Positions 49,545 to 59,675 are shown, counted from the stretch's first letter. The stretch: 64,000 nt of DNA from Paenibacillus mellifer (GCF_023195895.1 NZ_JALPRK010000005.1:186001-250000), one strand, 5' to 3'. Numbers and translations: made by a program. The notes: generated from the sequence alone by a model not told the origin.

Positions 49545-50729
49545 ATGGAATCACTGCGCAAACTCGCAAACGAACTGGCGGAACAGGGGACGCTCATCAC
49601 GGCGACAATCAGTGGCCGCCGCAAAACGGGAGAAACAGAATACAGCAAAGTGCAGATCAAGCCGGTTGAAATCAAAAAGAGTCTACACTATCAATTTGAG
49701 TACCATTACCCTAACAAAGTGCTGCATCAAAACATCCCGTCCGCAGCATTTGCGGATGAGTTAACGAAGCTGTTTGAGGAAACGTTTAGGCAAGGGCTGC
49801 TCTGCACGGCAGAAGCCGACTATCAGGTGTTGATCAGCAAGAAGTTGAAAGTGACGATTCTGAAAAAAGCGCCGTCTCGCAAGCCGCTGGGGACGTTAAC
49901 CCATAATCGGAAGAAGCAGTATGTCCTGGAGGAAGGGACGGCCGTTCCGTTTCTGGTGGAGCTTGGCATTATGAATGCGGAAGGCAAGGTCCTCGCCAAA
50001 AAATACGATAAATTCAAGCAAATCAATCGTTTTCTCGAAATGGTTCAGGATGTGCTTCCTCATTTACCGGAAGGGCGTCCGTTGACGATTGTTGACTTTG
50101 GTTGCGGCAAATCCTATTTAACGTTTGCGTTGTATCATTATTTGGCGGTGCAGCAGCAAAGAAAATTGAATGTGGTCGGACTGGACTTGAAGGCGGACGT
50201 CATCGAACATTGCAGCGGGTTAGCCCGAAAGTTGCAGTATGACGATTTGCGGTTCCTTGTTGGCGATATTGCCGATTACGACGAACTCAGCGCAGTCGAC
50301 ATGGTGGTTACGCTTCATGCCTGCGATACCGCGACCGATGCTGCGCTGGAGAAAGCGGTCCGCTGGGACGCTTCGGTCATTTTGTCCGTACCGTGTTGTC
50401 AGCATGAGCTGTTTAACCAGGTGCAAAACGAGGTGCTGCAGCCGCTGCTGGGGCATGGCATCTTGAAGGAGCGCTTCTCCGCGCTTGCAACCGATGCGAT
50501 TCGCGCCAAGCTGCTGGATGTGATGGGCTACAAAACACAGCTGCTGGAGTTCATCGATATGGAGCATACGCCGAAAAACATCCTGATTCGTGCCGTCAAA
50601 TCAGCCGGCGTGAATCGGACGGAGCTCTGGCGGGAGTATACGGCATTCCGCGATTTTTTAAGCGCAGATCCGTATTTGGAGCGCGCTTGCCATGATCTGT
50701 TGCCGGAGGCGGCGGAAAGGAAAAAATGA
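49545..50729 (+). CDS. Class I SAM-dependent methyltransferase
   Basis: 394 residues. N-terminal domain of about 170 residues (lysine-rich, RNA-binding-like) followed by a Rossmann methyltransferase: motif I VDFGCGKSYLTFALYHYL, VVGLDLKADVIEHC, DMVVTLHACDTATDAALEKA and SVPCCQHEL. The HACDTATD/PCCQHE motifs are those of METTL25/YkoW-unrelated RNA methyltransferase-like proteins seen widely in Firmicutes; the exact substrate is unknown. Followed by a good terminator. Confidence 0.82.
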   Translation: MESLRKLANELAEQGTLITATISGRRKTGETEYSKVQIKPVEIKKSLHYQFEYHYPNKVLHQNIPSAAFADELTKLFEETFRQGLLCTAEADYQVLISKKLKVTILKKAPSRKPLGTLTHNRKKQYVLEEGTAVPFLVELGIMNAEGKVLAKKYDKFKQINRFLEMVQDVLPHLPEGRPLTIVDFGCGKSYLTFALYHYLAVQQQRKLNVVGLDLKADVIEHCSGLARKLQYDDLRFLVGDIADYDELSAVDMVVTLHACDTATDAALEKAVRWDASVILSVPCCQHELFNQVQNEVLQPLLGHGILKERFSALATDAIRAKLLDVMGYKTQLLEFIDMEHTPKNILIRAVKSAGVNRTELWREYTAFRDFLSADPYLERACHDLLPEAAERKK

Positions 50730-50733
50730 TGGA

Positions 50734-50766
50734 ACCGGTCGGGGGAGCCCTGACCGGTTTTTTTGG
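50734..50766 (+). terminator. Terminator after the methyltransferase gene
   Basis: AACCGGTC pairs with GACCGGTT; then six T. Confidence 0.88.
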
Positions 50767-50911
50767 CGTTAGCCGGTGGAAATCTCCGATGTGGAGCTCT
50801 AAAAGGGCTTGAAACGAGGTTGAACAGCAACATCAAAGAATACCCTGCCTTAAACTTGCCAATGAATGGAGTAAAGTGGCTTGGTCCAAGAGGAAAGGGG
50901 GAGTGGAGGTG

Positions 50912-53017
50912 ATGCGGCAGCAGTGGATTTGGGGAGTAACAGTGGCGGTTTGGCTGAGCGCCGTTTGGGTTTGCTTGAATCAGGGTTTGTATTGGACGGA
51001 TCGTCCAGGAACGCTGCTGATGGTCTCCGCATGGCTGATTGCCGGAGCGGGGGCTGCTGTGGGATGGGCGATTACGCGGGGGAGAGGCAGCAGCGCGAAA
51101 GCAAACCCTAGGCTGCTGCCTCGAGCACCTGACTCGTTAAGGGCGGAGCCGACAGCTCGATATGCCCTGGCACTTTCCGCCGGCCCAATGGTTATCGCGG
51201 CAGGGTACGCAGGGCGTCTAGCCGCAGGTCCGCTATCCGTTCAGTCTACGATAGAAGCCATACGACTTTGGGTGTTTCTGGGCGTGTTTGGCGCGGGGAT
51301 AGCGGTATTGGCGGTGAGCACCTTGTATGGTCGCCGCGCTCTGGAGGCGGGCTGGCTGCTGATCGGCAGCCTGTTAGCCGTCACGGCGCTGGCTGCCGTG
51401 TACGGTGTGCTGCCGCTGCCGGGAGCGATAGTACGCACTGCGGACCCGGCCGTTTCAGCGACCGGTGCTCGGCTGGGCGGGCTGCTCCAATACCCTAACG
51501 CCTTCGGCGCGGTGATGGCGGCGTTCCTGCTGGAGCGGCTGATGCGGCTTGCGAGGATGGAGCGGGCCGCTTTCGCGCGCGATGGCGGCTGGCGTGGCCA
51601 GCGGGCGGGGGCCCTCGCCCTGCTGTTCGCCCTTGGCCTGCTGCTGAGCGAGTCGCGCGGGGCGATCGCCGCCGCGCTGGCCGGCTGGGCCGCAGGCCTC
51701 GCGCTGCTGCGCGGCGCCGAGCGGCGGCGCTACGCCTGGCACAGCGCCGTCTTCGCCGGCGCGGCCGCCGTGCTGGCGCGCGGGCTCGCCGCCGCGCAGC
51801 TCGCGCCGGCGCCGGGGCCCGGCGCGCTCGCGCTCGCCGCGGGGCTGGCCGCGGCGCTGCTCGCGTCCGCGCTCGGCGCCCTGCCGCGCTCGCGCCCGCT
51901 CGTTGCGGCGCTGCTGCTCGGGGCGCCGCTGGCCGCGCTGCCGGCGTCCGCCGGTTTCCTCGGGCGGGGGTTCCGCCCGGAAACGGCTTCCGCCCGCGCG
52001 GCGATGTACGCCGACGCAGCCGCGCTGCTCCGGCGGTCGCCGTGGCTCGGCCAAGGCGGTGATACGTGGCGCCACGCGTTCCGCAGCACCCAAAGCCTGC
52101 CTTACGTCGGCAGCGAGGTGCATAGCGGATACCTGGACTTGGCGCTCGATCTGGGCCTGCTTGGCCTCGCCTTCGCCTTGCTCTGGCTGGGGGTGCTGGG
52201 CATCCCCATGCTGAAGGCGCGCTGCGCGCTGCTCCCGTCTTACCTCGCGCTGCTGCTGCATTGCGCCGTTGACTTCGACCTCAGCTACGGTCTCGTCTGG
52301 CTGCTGCTCCTCTGGACGGCGGCTATGGGGCTCGCCGAGGCCCGGGGCGGACACCTTGGTTTTGCGCCTAGGCTTGCCATATCCCTTCCCTGGCTTGTCC
52401 GCGGCGCATTTGGCTTGGCCGCTGTCATGCTGCTCCTGCTTAGCGTGTCCGGGTTCCGCGAAGCCGAGAGCCAGCGGCTGCACCGCCAAGCACTAGCCCG
52501 GCCGCCCGAGGCAAACGGGGAGGCGGCCGAGCTGCTTGTGCGCTCGCTGGACCTCTCCCCGTACCGCACCGCAGCGCGGTTGGCCTTGGCGGAACGCTCC
52601 GCTCCACAGGAGGCCGCGTTGCTCCTGCGGGCCGGCCTCCGTTACGAACCGGAGCGCTCCGAACTGTGGCTGGCCCTAGGCCGAGCGCTGGCCCGGGAAG
52701 GAGACCCCGCAGCCGCTGGGGCGCTGCGGCGAAGCGTGGAGCTGGACCGGTTCGACCGGGTCAAGCAAACGACAGCTTTGCGCGAGCTGTCGCAGCTTGC
52801 GCAAAACTTGCAAGCAAGCGGCCATCCCCAGCAGGCCGAAGCCATCGCATCTGTCGGGGCCGACTTGTACGCGGACTACACGCGACTAGCCGAAGCCATT
52901 GCCAACGCTCCCACTCTGCGTAACGACCGAGCGTTCTTGTTGACGGCGGAAGCCGTGGAGCTGGGCCGGAAAATGCAGCAGTCGTCCCGCCCTTTCACGA
53001 GCAACGCCTTGAAGTAG
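50912..53017 (+). CDS. O-antigen ligase/Wzy_C-type membrane protein with TPR-like tail
   Basis: 701 residues: about 12-14 hydrophobic helices, a large extracytoplasmic loop in the Wzy/WaaL position (about 365-415, including SPWLGQGGDTWRHAF and GSEVHSGYLDLALD), then a helical C-terminal part (about 540-690) with TPR-like repeats. Family members join or polymerise surface glycans. Roughly nt 51500-52160 is extremely G+C-rich (many GCG/GGC/CTG codons), well above the rest of the window. Start ATG 50912 with AGGGGGAG; in-frame starts upstream at 50876 or GTG 50903 are possible. Confidence 0.8.
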   Translation: MRQQWIWGVTVAVWLSAVWVCLNQGLYWTDRPGTLLMVSAWLIAGAGAAVGWAITRGRGSSAKANPRLLPRAPDSLRAEPTARYALALSAGPMVIAAGYAGRLAAGPLSVQSTIEAIRLWVFLGVFGAGIAVLAVSTLYGRRALEAGWLLIGSLLAVTALAAVYGVLPLPGAIVRTADPAVSATGARLGGLLQYPNAFGAVMAAFLLERLMRLARMERAAFARDGGWRGQRAGALALLFALGLLLSESRGAIAAALAGWAAGLALLRGAERRRYAWHSAVFAGAAAVLARGLAAAQLAPAPGPGALALAAGLAAALLASALGALPRSRPLVAALLLGAPLAALPASAGFLGRGFRPETASARAAMYADAAALLRRSPWLGQGGDTWRHAFRSTQSLPYVGSEVHSGYLDLALDLGLLGLAFALLWLGVLGIPMLKARCALLPSYLALLLHCAVDFDLSYGLVWLLLLWTAAMGLAEARGGHLGFAPRLAISLPWLVRGAFGLAAVMLLLLSVSGFREAESQRLHRQALARPPEANGEAAELLVRSLDLSPYRTAARLALAERSAPQEAALLLRAGLRYEPERSELWLALGRALAREGDPAAAGALRRSVELDRFDRVKQTTALRELSQLAQNLQASGHPQQAEAIASVGADLYADYTRLAEAIANAPTLRNDRAFLLTAEAVELGRKMQQSSRPFTSNALK

Positions 53018-53087
53018 GTATCCGTGCCTTTCGACATCTAAGCTCGCGGAGCGGCATTCCCGCCGGTCACGTCCATTGGCCTTGCTG

Positions 53088-53399
53088 CTAACCGCCGAAC
53101 GCCGCGCGGAAGGCGGAGGATAATGTTTCGCGATCGACCTCCCACAGCTCGGCAAGCTCGGCGCTGACAGCCTCATCCCACCAGTCCGCCAGCAGCTTAC
53201 GGTTGCTGATGTTTTCGCCGATCCATAACAGGTTACCGATCACTTTCTTGTAATACAAGGCTTCGCCTTGCATGATTCGCTCCTCGGGAACATAAATGCC
53301 GAGCCGCTTCACGGTCCGGTACAGCTCTTTGCTGCAGCTGCGGCGGATCTTGCGCGGGGTCGGGAGGGAAGTCCGATGTTTTGCCGGGAAGTTGGACAT
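53088..53399 (-). CDS. Conserved hypothetical basic protein
   Basis: 103 residues, no membrane segment; basic N-terminus (PTPRKIRRSCSKELYRTVKRL), then ALYYKKVIGNLLWIGENISN and NRKLLADWWDEAVS. Looks well structured and is likely conserved among Paenibacillaceae, but I do not know a function. AAAGGAGG lies 12 bases upstream of ATG. Confidence 0.65.
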   Translation of the reverse strand: MSNFPAKHRTSLPTPRKIRRSCSKELYRTVKRLGIYVPEERIMQGEALYYKKVIGNLLWIGENISNRKLLADWWDEAVSAELAELWEVDRETLSSAFRAAFGG

Positions 53400-53571
53400 G
53401 GCTTAAAGTCGCCTCCTTTATGCTCCAGCATATGCGGGCGGATTCCCCGGAGTCACCGGAGGAGCAGGGTGAAGTAGAACGCATGTCCCCGGCTATGATA
53501 GAATAGACTGAGATTAGTGGGAGATTTGCAGTCCCTCGGGACGGAAAGCTAACGGGAAAGAGGACGAAGCT

Positions 53572-54183
53572 GTGGATTGGATATCGAATTTAGTGGGCGT
53601 ATTATTGGATTGGGTGCAGCAATTGGGCTATTTCGGCATTATGCTGGGACTTATGATTGAGATCATCCCCAGCGAAATCGTGCTGGCTTACGGCGGTTAC
53701 CTCGTGCATCAGGGGGATATCAACTTTATCGGAGCCGTCTTCTTCGGCACGGTTGGCGGTGTGATTGCCCAGTTATTTATCTACTGGATTGGACGCTATG
53801 GAGGCAGGCCGATTTTAGAAAAGTATGGGAAGTATATTTTGATTCAGAAGAAGCATATCGACGTGTCCGAGGCCTGGTTTCTGAAATACGGGCCAGGAGT
53901 CATTTTTACCGCACGATTTATTCCGGTGGCAAGGCATGCGATTTCCATTCCGGCAGGGATGGCCAAAATGCCGGTAGGCAAGTTCTTGTTTCTGACAACC
54001 TTGGCGGTGATCCCTTGGTCGATACTGTTCGTTTATTTGGGGATGCTGCTGGGCGAGCAGTGGCAACACATTGATGAGAAGGCCGGGCCTTATATCATGC
54101 CGATTTTGTTAGGCGCTTTGGCGCTATTAATCGTGTACTTCATCGTCAAAACCTTTGGAAGCCGGAAGAAGGGCGACGCTTAA
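53572..54183 (+). CDS. DedA-family membrane protein
   Basis: 203 residues, DedA/UptA-type scramblase or undecaprenyl-phosphate flippase. Family motifs: EIIPSEIVLAYGGYL (first reentrant loop, Glu/Pro), GRYGGRPILEKYGKY and FTARFIPVARHAISIPAGM (F-x-R-F-x-P-x-x-R). About 4-5 membrane helices. GTG start after AAAGAGGACG. The stop is inside a 14-bp palindrome AAGCGGTACCGCTT (54182-54195). Confidence 0.88.
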   Translation: MDWISNLVGVLLDWVQQLGYFGIMLGLMIEIIPSEIVLAYGGYLVHQGDINFIGAVFFGTVGGVIAQLFIYWIGRYGGRPILEKYGKYILIQKKHIDVSEAWFLKYGPGVIFTARFIPVARHAISIPAGMAKMPVGKFLFLTTLAVIPWSILFVYLGMLLGEQWQHIDEKAGPYIMPILLGALALLIVYFIVKTFGSRKKGDA

Positions 54184-54303
54184 GCGGTACCGCTTCATGC
54201 AACTGACAAACCGGACGGGCTGCCGGTAGAATTTACGAGGGAGGATGCGGAGAAGGCGAGACTGCCGTCATCGGACGGCATACGCTTATTTCGAGCGATA
54301 AAC

Positions 54304-54933
54304 ATGATGCTGAAGATCGAGAGTTTTACATTAGGACCCCTGCAAACTAACGCATATTTGCTGCGGGGAGAAGATGAAGGCCGGGCGGTGATTATCGATC
54401 CGGGTATGAAACCAGGACCCTTATTGCGCAAAATTGAAGGCTTGGATATCGAAGCCATTTTACTTACGCATGCTCATTTTGATCATATCGGTGGCGTGGA
54501 CGAGATCCGTAAGGCCAAGAATTGTCCGGTTTATGTACATCCGCTGGAGAGCGATTGGCTCACGACCCCCAAGCTGAACGGCTCGTTAATGTGGCCGGAG
54601 GTGGGACCGCCTATCGCAACGGACCCGGCGGAATACGATTTAGCCGAGGGACAGAAGCTCCGCTTGATCGGGCACGAGTTCACCGTCTATCATACGCCGG
54701 GCCACTCGCCAGGCAGCGTCAGTTTTCTGTGCGGCGACGATCTATTCTCGGGAGATGTGCTGTTCCGCCTCGGCGTCGGGCGCACCGACTTGGCGGGAGG
54801 CCGCGAAGCAGATCTGTATAATTCGATTCGCGGGAAGTTGTACCGGCTGAAGGACGAAGTGAAGGTTTATCCCGGCCACGGGCCTAGAACGACCATCGGC
54901 TTTGAACGGGCAAACAATCCGTACGTCTCTTAG
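54304..54933 (+). CDS. Glyoxalase II-like MBL-fold hydrolase (YqgX-like)
   Basis: 209 residues. MBL metal motif LTHAHFDHIGGVD (about residues 58-70), then THIRD ligand in HTPGHSPGS, SGDVLF and YPGHGPRT. Size and SLMW/GVGRTDL segments match YqgX, a B. subtilis enzyme related to bacillithiol-linked methylglyoxal detoxification. The ATGs at 54304 and 54307 lack a clear ribosome site, and the frame is open back to the DedA stop codon. Confidence 0.85.
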   Translation: MMLKIESFTLGPLQTNAYLLRGEDEGRAVIIDPGMKPGPLLRKIEGLDIEAILLTHAHFDHIGGVDEIRKAKNCPVYVHPLESDWLTTPKLNGSLMWPEVGPPIATDPAEYDLAEGQKLRLIGHEFTVYHTPGHSPGSVSFLCGDDLFSGDVLFRLGVGRTDLAGGREADLYNSIRGKLYRLKDEVKVYPGHGPRTTIGFERANNPYVS

Positions 54934-55304
54934 TAACGTAAGGACATCTTTCTTACACCTGCCATCGACAAAATAAATTCGACGGAAAAGTACAAAAATA
55001 GTGGACAAAAGTGCATCCCTTTGATAGGATGTATTTAATTAAAACATTGTAACTTTTGCGAAGCACGCAAGCTGAGGAATCTTCCCGGTTTGCGTTCTTT
55101 TTTGTCTTGTCCTGCAAGAGGGGGCTGGAGCAGGTATTTGCGTGAAACGGGATGTACACCTCCTGGTCGTCATGCATACGCTATTCACAACCGGGATTCC
55201 GGTCAAGAACTTGACCAGACTCCTTCTCTTTTAGTAGGATGATATAAAGTAATACAAGTTTATGAGAGTTAACCAACCAAATCCATAAATCAGGGAGGTA
55301 GACG
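54934..55304. other. 371-bp intergenic region between yqgX-like gene and the gat operon leader gene
   Basis: No gene supported. Holds a candidate short-RNA unit (promoter 55002-55030, terminator 55060-55102), hairpins ACCGGGATTCCGGT (55190-55203) and the palindrome GGTCAAGAACTTGACC (55201-55216), and an extended -10 (TG-A-TATAAA, 55240-55248) for the next gene. Confidence 0.6.
55002..55102 (+). ncRNA. Candidate attenuator or small RNA of about 65 nt
   Basis: TGGACA (55002-55007), 17-bp spacer, TAGGAT (55025-55030). A start near 55037 is followed by TTGCG-AAGCA-CGCAA and by ACGCAA pairing with TTGCGT (55089-55094), then TCTTTTTT. The two pairings share the CGCAA segment, so they exclude each other, as in a terminator/antiterminator switch. 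Confidence 0.4.
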
Positions 55305-55688
55305 ATGCTTCATCTGGGAGAGAAAATCGTTATCGTCGGTGATGCTTTTGAGCAGAATCTTCCTGTTGGGGAATATGGCTACGTTATTGCTTACGACCGC
55401 AATCCGGACAATGCTTTCGACTACGTCATCCGGTATCCGAAGACGGGGCGGAATTACTTCGTTCCGCAGAGCGATATAGAATCCGAAAATCGGCTGATCG
55501 AGCAAGAGGCGGAGCGCGCGACCCAGGAAGCTTTGATCGATTACGCGCTGGCAACGCATAATGAGAAGCTGTTCCGGCAAATCATGAACGGCGAAGACAG
55601 CGAGGCAGACGAGCAGCAGGAACCAACAAAGGAAGTTATGTCCCAAGCGGAGTTCATTAAACAAGTGAACCTGCGGGCATGGATATAA
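55305..55688 (+). CDS. Hypothetical protein upstream of gatCAB
   Basis: 127 residues, cytoplasmic. N-terminal half resembles a small beta-barrel (LGEKIVIVGDAFEQNLPVGEYGYVIAYDRNPD, DYVIRYPKTGRNYFVP), the C-terminal half is charged and helical. Family unrecognised. AGGGAGG precedes the ATG. Followed by gatC after 162 bases; whether it is cotranscribed is unclear. Confidence 0.7.
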   Translation: MLHLGEKIVIVGDAFEQNLPVGEYGYVIAYDRNPDNAFDYVIRYPKTGRNYFVPQSDIESENRLIEQEAERATQEALIDYALATHNEKLFRQIMNGEDSEADEQQEPTKEVMSQAEFIKQVNLRAWI

Positions 55689-55850
55689 GAGGTAAGGGAG
55701 TCGGCATGCGTCCGGCTCTTTTTCTTTTCCCCCTTTCCGCTTTAACGGATTGAATTGAACTGGATTCTACAATATAATTTTATTCAATTGTACAAGCATG
55801 GTAGAATGTACGAATAGTGTGGGAACGCATCACTAAAGGAGGCACCAAGC

Positions 55851-56138
55851 ATGAGTATCCAGACGAAGGATGTTGAACATGTGGCGAAGCTGGCCCGCTT
55901 GCACCTGACCGACGATGAGCGGGAGATGTTCACGGAACAATTAAATGCGATTTTACAATACGCCGAGAAGTTAAATGAATTAAATACGGACGATATCGCG
56001 CCAACGACACATGTGCTTCATTTAAGCAACGTCATGCGTGAGGACGAAGTGAAGGAAAGCCTGCCGCCGGAGATGGTGTTCCGCAATGCGCCGGACGAAG
56101 AGGACGGGCAGTTTAAGGTTCCGGCTGTACTGGAATAG
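55851..56138 (+). CDS. gatC: Aspartyl/glutamyl-tRNA amidotransferase subunit C
   Basis: 95 residues, the small belt-like subunit of GatCAB that links GatA and GatB. Motifs VEHVAKLARLHLTDDE, LNELNTDDIAPTTHV and LREDEV-type region are typical. AAAGGAGG site. First gene of gatCAB. Confidence 0.95.
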   Translation: MSIQTKDVEHVAKLARLHLTDDEREMFTEQLNAILQYAEKLNELNTDDIAPTTHVLHLSNVMREDEVKESLPPEMVFRNAPDEEDGQFKVPAVLE

Positions 56139-56205
56139 GGTTCTCGTTACGACGACCCACCGATCGATTAGAAATCACAAGGGTTCATAAAGGAGGAAGC
56201 TTAGA

Positions 56206-57660
56206 TTGGCGCTTTTTGATTTGCGTTTGCAGGAGATACATAATCGGCTTCACAACAAGGAGTTGTCCGTATCCGATTTGGTTGGCGAAGCTTTCGCCAA
56301 AATTCGGGAATACGATGGGAAGATCGGCGCCTATTTGACTTTGAATGAAGAAGGGGCACGTGCCGAGGCGTCCCGTCTGGACGCGAAGCTGGCGCAAGGG
56401 GAAGCTCGCGGTTTATTATTTGGCCTCCCTGTAGGTGTCAAGGACAACATGGTTACCGAGGGGTTGCTGACAACATGCGGAAGCCAATTTCTGAAAAACT
56501 ATGATCCGATTTATGACGCTACGGTCGTTACGAAGCTGAAGGAAGCGGAAGCGGTCACGATCGGTAAGCTGAATATGGACGAGTTCGCCATGGGCGGCTC
56601 CAACGAGAATTCCAGCTTTCACCCCGTGCGTAACCCGTGGGATGTAAACCGGGTGCCGGGCGGTTCCAGCGGCGGTTCGGCGGCCGCGGTTGCTGCAGGC
56701 GAAGCCTTCTTTACGCTGGGCTCCGATACTGGCGGTTCCATTCGCCAGCCCGCATCGTATTGCGGCGTGGTCGGTTTGAAGCCGACCTACGGCCGGGTAT
56801 CGCGCTTCGGGCTAGTGGCGTTTGCCTCCTCGCTTGACCAGATTGGGCCGATTACGAAGAATGTTGAGGACGCTGCCTACGTCCTGCAGGCGATCGCCGG
56901 CCACGATCCGAAGGATTCCACCTCGGCCAACGTGGACGTTCCGGATTATTTGAGTGCCCTCACCGGTGACATTGCCGGATTGCGTATCGCCGTGCCGAAG
57001 GAATATCTGGATGGCGTTGACCCTCAGGTCAAAGCTTCTGTGATGGAGGCATTGCGCGTGCTAGAAGGCCTAGGCGCGGTATGGGAGGAAGTGTCGCTGC
57101 CGCATACGGAATACGCCGTGGCCGCCTATTATTTGCTGGCGTCTTCGGAGGCGTCGTCCAACCTGTCGCGTTTCGACGGCGTTCGTTACGGCGTTCGCGC
57201 CGATCATGCCGGCAGCCTGCTGGACCTGTATTACGATTCGCGCAGCCAGGGATTTGGCCCGGAAGTGAAACGCCGGATCATGCTTGGTACTTACGCGCTC
57301 AGCTCGGGGTATTACGATGCCTACTATTTGAAGGCGCAAAAGGTCAGAACGCTGATCAAACAGGATTTCGATCAGACCTTTGCCAACTATGACGTGATTA
57401 TCGGGCCAACGGCGCCAACCACCGCGTTCCCGCTCGGTTCGCAGGTTGACGATCCGCTCACGATGTATTTAAACGATATATTGACGATTCCGGTGAGCTT
57501 GGCTGGGGTACCCGCCGTCAGCGTGCCGTGCGGATTTGCCAAAGGCCTTCCGGTTGGATTGCAAATTATCGGCAAACCGTTCGATGAAAACACGATTTTG
57601 CGCGTAGCTCACGCTTTTGAAGCGTCAACGGATCATCACAAACAACGTCCCGCCTTGTAG
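56206..57660 (+). CDS. gatA: Glutamyl-tRNA(Gln) amidotransferase subunit A
   Basis: 484-residue amidase subunit that releases ammonia from glutamine for transamidation of Glu-tRNA(Gln). Catalytic Ser-cisSer-Lys triad: K79 (VGVKDN), S154 (GGSSGGSA) and S178 ([11 protein letters not shown]). TTG start at 56206 after AAAGGAGGAAGC. Between gatC and gatB, as usual in Bacillales. Confidence 0.97.
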   Translation: MALFDLRLQEIHNRLHNKELSVSDLVGEAFAKIREYDGKIGAYLTLNEEGARAEASRLDAKLAQGEARGLLFGLPVGVKDNMVTEGLLTTCGSQFLKNYDPIYDATVVTKLKEAEAVTIGKLNMDEFAMGGSNENSSFHPVRNPWDVNRVPGGSSGGSAAAVAAGEAFFTLGSDTGGSIRQPASYCGVVGLKPTYGRVSRFGLVAFASSLDQIGPITKNVEDAAYVLQAIAGHDPKDSTSANVDVPDYLSALTGDIAGLRIAVPKEYLDGVDPQVKASVMEALRVLEGLGAVWEEVSLPHTEYAVAAYYLLASSEASSNLSRFDGVRYGVRADHAGSLLDLYYDSRSQGFGPEVKRRIMLGTYALSSGYYDAYYLKAQKVRTLIKQDFDQTFANYDVIIGPTAPTTAFPLGSQVDDPLTMYLNDILTIPVSLAGVPAVSVPCGFAKGLPVGLQIIGKPFDENTILRVAHAFEASTDHHKQRPAL

Positions 57661-57693
57661 GTTCCATATCAATGTTTTGCAGGAGGATAGGTC

Positions 57694-59133
57694 ATGTCAA
57701 CATCCAAATATGAAACGGTGGTCGGGTTGGAGGTGCACGTGGAGCTGCACACGAAAACGAAAATTTTCTGCGGCTGCTCCACCGAGTTCGGCGCTCCACC
57801 CAACACGCATACCTGCCCGGTTTGCCTGGGACATCCCGGCGTATTACCGGTGCTGAATCGCCAGGCTGTCGACTACGCGATGAAAGCGGCGATGGCGCTG
57901 AATTGCGAAATCGGCGACGTGAGTAAATTCGACCGAAAGAATTATTTTTACCCTGATTCGCCGAAGGCGTATCAAATTTCCCAATACGATCAGCCGATTG
58001 GCTTGAATGGATACATCGATATTGAAGTGGACGGGAAAACGAAGCGGATTGGGATTACCCGCTTGCATCTGGAAGAAGACGCCGGGAAACTGACGCACGT
58101 GGATGGCGGCTATGCTTCGTTGGTGGATTTTAACCGCGTCGGCACCCCGCTCGTGGAAATCGTATCTGAGCCGGATATCTCCTCACCGGAAGAAGCGCGG
58201 GCGTACCTGGAGAAGCTGCGGGCGATCATGTTGTATTGCGACGTTTCCGACGTGAAAATGGAGGAAGGCTCGATGCGCTGCGACGCCAACATCAGTTTGC
58301 GGCCGCACGGGCAGAAGGAGCTCGGGACGCGGGCCGAGCTCAAGAACATGAACTCCTTCCGCGGCGTGGTTCGCGGATTGGAGTATGAGCAGTTCCGTCA
58401 GGCCGAGATCCTCGACGAGGGCGGAGAGGTTGTGCAGGAGACGCGGCGCTGGGACGAAACCCAAGGCAAGACGTTCTCGATGCGCGGCAAGGAAGAAGCG
58501 CATGATTATCGCTACTTCCCGGATCCTGATCTAGTTACCCTGCATATCGACCAGGCGTGGAAAGACCGGATCCGCGCGTCGATTCCGGAGCTCCCGGATG
58601 CCCGCAAGGCCCGCTATACATCGGAATACGGCTTGCCGGAGTACGATGCCGGCGTCATTACGTCGTCCAAAGCGTTGGCAGATCTGTTCGAGAGCAGCCT
58701 TGCGTATACGAAAGACGCTAAAGCGGTATCGAACTGGATCATGGGCGATCTGCTGGGCTACTTGAACAGCAACTCCCTGGAGTTGTCTGATGTGAAGCTG
58801 ACGGGTCAAGGCCTCGGCGAAATGATCGGCCTGCTGGAGAAAGGTACGATTAGCTCCAAGATTGCCAAAACCGTGTTCAAGGAGATGCTGCAAAGCGGTA
58901 AGCTGCCGCAGCAAATCGTTGAGGAGCAAGGGCTGGTGCAAATCAGCGACGAAGGCGCGATTTTGGCGATTGTCCAAGAAGTCGTGGCGAACAACCCTGC
59001 TTCCGTCGAAGATTACAAAGCCGGCAAAGAGAAAGCGATTGGCTTCCTTGTTGGTCAAGTGATGAAGCAAAGTAAAGGGAAAGCCAACCCGGGGTTGGTC
59101 AACAAGCTGCTGGTGGATGTATTGAAAGGTTAA
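57694..59133 (+). CDS. gatB: Glutamyl-tRNA(Gln)/Asn amidotransferase subunit B
   Basis: 479-residue subunit that binds the mischarged tRNA and performs kinase/amidation steps. N-terminus [23 protein letters not shown] with the CGC... and [15 protein letters not shown] zinc-type cysteines, plus [22 protein letters not shown] and the C-terminal YqeY-like tail [10 protein letters not shown]. Follows gatA after 33 bases; AGGAGG site. Confidence 0.97.
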   Translation: MSTSKYETVVGLEVHVELHTKTKIFCGCSTEFGAPPNTHTCPVCLGHPGVLPVLNRQAVDYAMKAAMALNCEIGDVSKFDRKNYFYPDSPKAYQISQYDQPIGLNGYIDIEVDGKTKRIGITRLHLEEDAGKLTHVDGGYASLVDFNRVGTPLVEIVSEPDISSPEEARAYLEKLRAIMLYCDVSDVKMEEGSMRCDANISLRPHGQKELGTRAELKNMNSFRGVVRGLEYEQFRQAEILDEGGEVVQETRRWDETQGKTFSMRGKEEAHDYRYFPDPDLVTLHIDQAWKDRIRASIPELPDARKARYTSEYGLPEYDAGVITSSKALADLFESSLAYTKDAKAVSNWIMGDLLGYLNSNSLELSDVKLTGQGLGEMIGLLEKGTISSKIAKTVFKEMLQSGKLPQQIVEEQGLVQISDEGAILAIVQEVVANNPASVEDYKAGKEKAIGFLVGQVMKQSKGKANPGLVNKLLVDVLKG

Positions 59134-59206
59134 GGCACCGAGGACATCTGCTGCTCATAAGGCAGGCTGAAGATAAGCCGAAGGCCATTTCGAGGGGGAA
59201 GAGCGT

Positions 59207-59671
59207 GTGATCAAGCCGTTGTCGCTGAGGGACGCCGATCTCGTAGAACAGCTGTGGGGTTTGCAGCATGCAGCTTACCGGCTGGAGGCTAAGGCCGTAG
59301 GGCTGACGGAGACGCCGCCCCTGCCGGATACGTTTGATTCCATCCGCACGAGCAGCGATCTATTTATCGGTGCACTGTCAGAGGATGGAGAGTTGCTGGG
59401 TGCTGTTGCGGTTCGGGGCGACACGGACGGAATGCTCGAGATCACCCGCTTGATGGTTCACCCTGACCATTTGCGCCAAGGAATCGGAACTAAGCTGCTG
59501 AAGTACATTCTTGCGAATCACTCTGATCAACAAGGATTTACGGTTACGGCCAGTACGCTTAACGCTCCAGCGGTTGCGTTATATAGTAAGTTCGGCTTTC
59601 GACCAGTCAAACAAGTGGGCTCCGCCGCAGGCGTTGAACTGACGATCTTTCGACTGGACCTGTCTAGGTGA
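59207..59671 (+). CDS. GNAT-family N-acetyltransferase
   Basis: 154 residues. Acetyl-CoA motif A: ITRLMVHPDHLRQGIGTKLLKYIL, with downstream TASTLNAPAVALYSKFGF. Substrate unknown. GTG start after GAGGGGG. Own terminator follows. Confidence 0.9.
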   Translation: MIKPLSLRDADLVEQLWGLQHAAYRLEAKAVGLTETPPLPDTFDSIRTSSDLFIGALSEDGELLGAVAVRGDTDGMLEITRLMVHPDHLRQGIGTKLLKYILANHSDQQGFTVTASTLNAPAVALYSKFGFRPVKQVGSAAGVELTIFRLDLSR

Positions 59672-59675
59672 TCCT

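Noticed and set aside
51455..52489. 344-residue minus-strand frame opposite the O-antigen-ligase-like gene
   Set aside because: Typical antisense frame in very G+C-rich DNA; composition almost only Arg, Gln, Gly, Ala, Pro and no start signals.
55689..55850. T-box leader before gatC
   Set aside because: No T-box motif or specifier-type hairpin was found in the 162-bp interval.
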